Source: Candidatus Kuenenia stuttgartensis (GTDB taxonomy: Bacteria > Planctomycetota > JAKEIC01 > DYIT01). From it: a stretch of DNA of 35,799 bases. The stretch's first letter is position 1. Every line of letters begins with the position of its first letter. The stretch lies in assembly GCA_020723505.1 (NCBI GenBank), contig DYIT01000009.1, positions 41,149 to 76,947 of the forward strand, written 5' to 3'. This document shows, in pieces, positions 33,230 through 35,799 of this stretch. A program made the position numbers and the translations under genes. Below the pieces are notes generated by a model. That model ran no database searches and was not told where the DNA came from. It saw only the letters and a list, made by a program, of their open reading frames with translations.

Positions 33230-34378
33230 TCATAATCCTGCGCCGGCCATCATCTCCATCGCCATGGCCGCGACGCGTCCGCTGCAGCCCTTTTCGCCGA
33301 GCATTGCCCTGACCTCGGCGAGCCCGGCCTTCTGAGCCGCCCTTTCCGGACTTGCCGCATCAAGAAGTTTCCGGAGCTCCGCGGCCATGGCCTCGGGTCT
33401 GGCCCCGTACTGGATGAACTCCGGCGCGATTCCGCGGCCCGCAATTATGTTCACGAGGCTTATGAACGGAAGCTTGTGGAAATGCCTGGCGATTCTGTAG
33501 GAGATGTGGGGCCCCCTGTAGCAGACGACCAGCGGAGTCCCCATGATTGCTGCTTCCAGGGTCGAGGTTCCTGATTTCGAAAGCACCGCGTCGGCATGCG
33601 CCAGCAGGTTGAACCTGTCCTCTTCGACAATCCTGACGTCCGGATAATCCCGCCTGCAGACGGCGGCGACTTTCTCGAACCGGCCCGCCCTTACGAGCGA
33701 GATTGCCGCCTCGAGGCCCGGCGGGCCGGCCGTCAGAATCTTCGCGGTCCTGAGGAAGCACGGCAGGATGTGCTTGACCTCCATCTTCCTGCTTCCCGGG
33801 AACAGCGCGAGAATCCTTCCCTCCGGATTGAGGCCGTGGTCCCTGCAGAACGTTTCCCTGTCCTTGGTGACCTCGGCATGTTCGAGCGAAGGATGGCCGA
33901 CGAACTCGGCCCGGAGCCCGGTCCCGCCGTAGAACGCCTTCTCGAACGGGAGGATGAGGGCCATCCTGTCGACCCTCGCCGCGATCTTGTATTTCCTGTG
34001 CTCCTTCCATGCCCAGATCTGCGGGGAGATGTAGTAGAGCACGGGAATCGACCGCGCCTTAGCCTCGAGCGTGATATTGAGGTTGTAGCCGGGATAGTCG
34101 ATGAATATGGCGACCGACGGCTTCCGCTCGTCCATGAACTTCCTGATTCTCCTCCTCAGAAACCAGAGGAACGGCAGGTGGACGAGCACCTCGGTGAAGC
34201 CCATGAAGGCGAGCCGGTCGACGTGGGCGATGAGCTCGACGCCCTCCTTCTCCATCCCCGCACCGCCGAGCCCCGCGAATTCGAGGGTGGGGTCCAGCTT
34301 CCGCATCGCGGCGACCAGTCTGGCGCCGTGAGCGTCCCCCGAGGGCTCTCCCGCGGAAATGTAGACCAGTCGGCCCAT
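33230..34378 (-). CDS. lpxB: Lipid-A-disaccharide synthase
   Basis: ISAGEPSGDAHGARLV, FIDYPGYNLNITLEAK, YYISPQIWAWKEHR, FPGSRKMEV, LSKSGTSTLEAAIMGTPLVVCYR. Confidence 0.94.
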   Translation of the reverse strand: MGRLVYISAGEPSGDAHGARLVAAMRKLDPTLEFAGLGGAGMEKEGVELIAHVDRLAFMGFTEVLVHLPFLWFLRRRIRKFMDERKPSVAIFIDYPGYNLNITLEAKARSIPVLYYISPQIWAWKEHRKYKIAARVDRMALILPFEKAFYGGTGLRAEFVGHPSLEHAEVTKDRETFCRDHGLNPEGRILALFPGSRKMEVKHILPCFLRTAKILTAGPPGLEAAISLVRAGRFEKVAAVCRRDYPDVRIVEEDRFNLLAHADAVLSKSGTSTLEAAIMGTPLVVCYRGPHISYRIARHFHKLPFISLVNIIAGRGIAPEFIQYGARPEAMAAELRKLLDAASPERAAQKAGLAEVRAMLGEKGCSGRVAAMAMEMMAGAGL

Positions 34379-34454
34379 GCACCGGACCTTAATGCAGCAG
34401 AGAAAACGACCGGCGCGGCGTTCGGTCCCCGGACCGCATGGCTGCGCCGGAATT

Positions 34455-34503
34455 AGTCTAAGGTCTGGTGTCAAAAGTCTAAAGCCCAAAGTCGAAAGTC
34501 CCC
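34455..34503. repeat. Degenerate 7-nt tandem repeat, seven in-phase units
   Basis: AGTCTAA GGTCTGG TGTCAAA AGTCTAA AGCCCAA AGTCGAA AGTCCCC. Confidence 0.75.
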
Positions 34504-34661
34504 CGGACGCATTTCCTCCGCCTCCGGGCGCCGCCGCGCGGCATGGAGTACCCGGGGGAAAAATGCGGAAACAGGGGACAAATCCGCTTTTCACGGCCGC
34601 AGCACGTGATATAACCCGGGCAGGCGGTCGATTACCTTTCGGTTCCGCGGTCCGGGTTGTC

Positions 34662-35714
34662 ATGAAGAAATCCGACCTCATTTACGATTTGCCGGCCGAG
34701 CTCATAGCGCAGAGGCCGGCGCCCGAGAGGCGCGGGTCCAGGCTCATGCGCCTTCCGACGGGCGGCGGGCGGCCCGAGCACCTTGCGTTCGCCGATTTCC
34801 CGCGCCTTCTGGGGCCAGGGGACGTGCTCGTCCTCAACGACACGCGGGTCCTGCAGGCCAGGGTTCACGCCAGGCGCAGGAGCGGGGGAGCGGTGAAGAT
34901 CCTCTTCATCAGGGAGACCGGCGGCGGCCTGGCGGAGGTGATGATTGAATCGCGGGGGAGGCTCGCCCCCGGGGAGGAGCTGGTCGCGGAGTCGTCCGGG
35001 ATTGCGATTCAGCTCCGGGAGAAGCTCGGCGGCGGGAGGTGGATTGCAGGCGCGGGGGGGCACGGGTGGAGCGAGGTCATGGAGTCCGGGAGGCCCCCGC
35101 TTCCGCCGTACATAAAGAGGCCGTTCGAGGGCTACGACGGCCTGGAGGAGGACCGCGGGCGCTATCAGACGGTCTTCGCGGCGAAGGACGGATCAATCGC
35201 AGCGCCCACGGCAGGGCTGCACTTCGACGGCGGGATTCTGGAGGAAATCGCGCGGCGCGGGGTCAGGACGGTCTTCGTGACGCTGCATGTGGGAATCGGG
35301 ACTTTCAAGCCGATAGAGGCGGATGACCTGGCGGACCACGGCATGGAGGCCGAGAAATGCTCGATTGCCGGCGGAGCGACGCGGGAGATTGGACTGGCCC
35401 TTTCGGAAGGAAGGCGCGTGGTTGCCGCGGGCACGACCGTCGTACGGTGCCTCGAAAGCGCGGCCATGCGGGGCGGTATAGAGGCCGGGGATTTCGAGAC
35501 GAGCCTGTTCATTCGGCCTCCGTTCGAGTTCAGGGTCGTGTCGGCGCTGCTCACGAACTTCCACCTCCCCGGGAGCACGCTTATCGCGCTGGTCGCAGCC
35601 TTCGCCGGGCGGGAGCGGATCATGGAGGCGTACAGGGAGGCGGTCGCGAAGCGATACAGGTTCTATTCCTACGGCGACGCGATGTTCGCGGAAGTCCGCG
35701 GGCGGGGGAATTAA
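34662..35714 (+). CDS. queA: S-adenosylmethionine:tRNA ribosyltransferase-isomerase
   Basis: LIYDLPAELIAQRPAPERRGSRLM, LNDTRVLQAR, PPYIKRPFEGYD, YQTVFA, SIAAPTAGLHFD, HVGIGTFKPIEADDLADHGMEAE, LLTNFHLPGSTL. Confidence 0.95.
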   Translation: MKKSDLIYDLPAELIAQRPAPERRGSRLMRLPTGGGRPEHLAFADFPRLLGPGDVLVLNDTRVLQARVHARRRSGGAVKILFIRETGGGLAEVMIESRGRLAPGEELVAESSGIAIQLREKLGGGRWIAGAGGHGWSEVMESGRPPLPPYIKRPFEGYDGLEEDRGRYQTVFAAKDGSIAAPTAGLHFDGGILEEIARRGVRTVFVTLHVGIGTFKPIEADDLADHGMEAEKCSIAGGATREIGLALSEGRRVVAAGTTVVRCLESAAMRGGIEAGDFETSLFIRPPFEFRVVSALLTNFHLPGSTLIALVAAFAGRERIMEAYREAVAKRYRFYSYGDAMFAEVRGRGN

Positions 35715-35799
35715 AAAGCAGGGGAATCGAAGACGCCTTCGTGCTATGATTCCGCCGTCTGCGACGCCTGGACGGATCAGACGAATCATGGCGAGCCTG

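Noticed and set aside
1-35799. tRNA, rRNA or known riboswitch genes
   Set aside because: No cloverleaf with a recognisable T-loop/anticodon arrangement or rRNA signature was seen by eye; a tRNAscan/Infernal run would be decisive.

Overview
35.8 kb of a GC-rich, gene-dense bacterial chromosome. LpxB, paired C-terminal-Phe beta-barrel proteins and many lipobox proteins indicate an outer membrane. The LepB insertion, the HEAT+vWA protein and the zinc-finger anti-sigma factors suggest an uncultured planctomycete/PVC-like lineage (inference, not tested). Recognisable genes, left to right: CCG-domain Fe-S oxidoreductase (HdrD/GlpC-like), small zinc ribbon, aspzincin (M35-like) metallopeptidase, galT, GH57 glycosidase, gpmI, BatA-like vWA protein, DUF58 protein, FmdB-like zinc ribbon, lepB with a large insertion, lptB-like ABC ATPase, PPi-type phosphofructokinase, degenerate caspase-fold lipoprotein plus a small lipoprotein, UbiX-like flavin prenyltransferase, ECF sigma with a large zinc-finger membrane anti-sigma, secreted Lys/Ala/His-rich repeat protein, a five-gene run (OM barrel, Cys-rich degenerate peptidase, HEAT-vWA, ECF sigma, anti-sigma), a second OM barrel, radical SAM protein, rsmA, fmt, lpxB, queA. 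The most interesting material is (i) the five-gene sigma-linked operon, (ii) two apparent pseudoenzymes, a caspase fold lacking His/Cys and an HExxH-type site reading HMLNH, (iii) the secreted histone-like 42-aa repeat protein, (iv) an intergenic repeat landscape of palindromes, a 194-bp inverted-repeat element, a 34-bp minisatellite and degenerate tandem words of 7, 8, 9 and 10 nt, and (v) a predicted leaderless lepB promoter. No rRNA, tRNA, CRISPR array or intact transposase was recognised.
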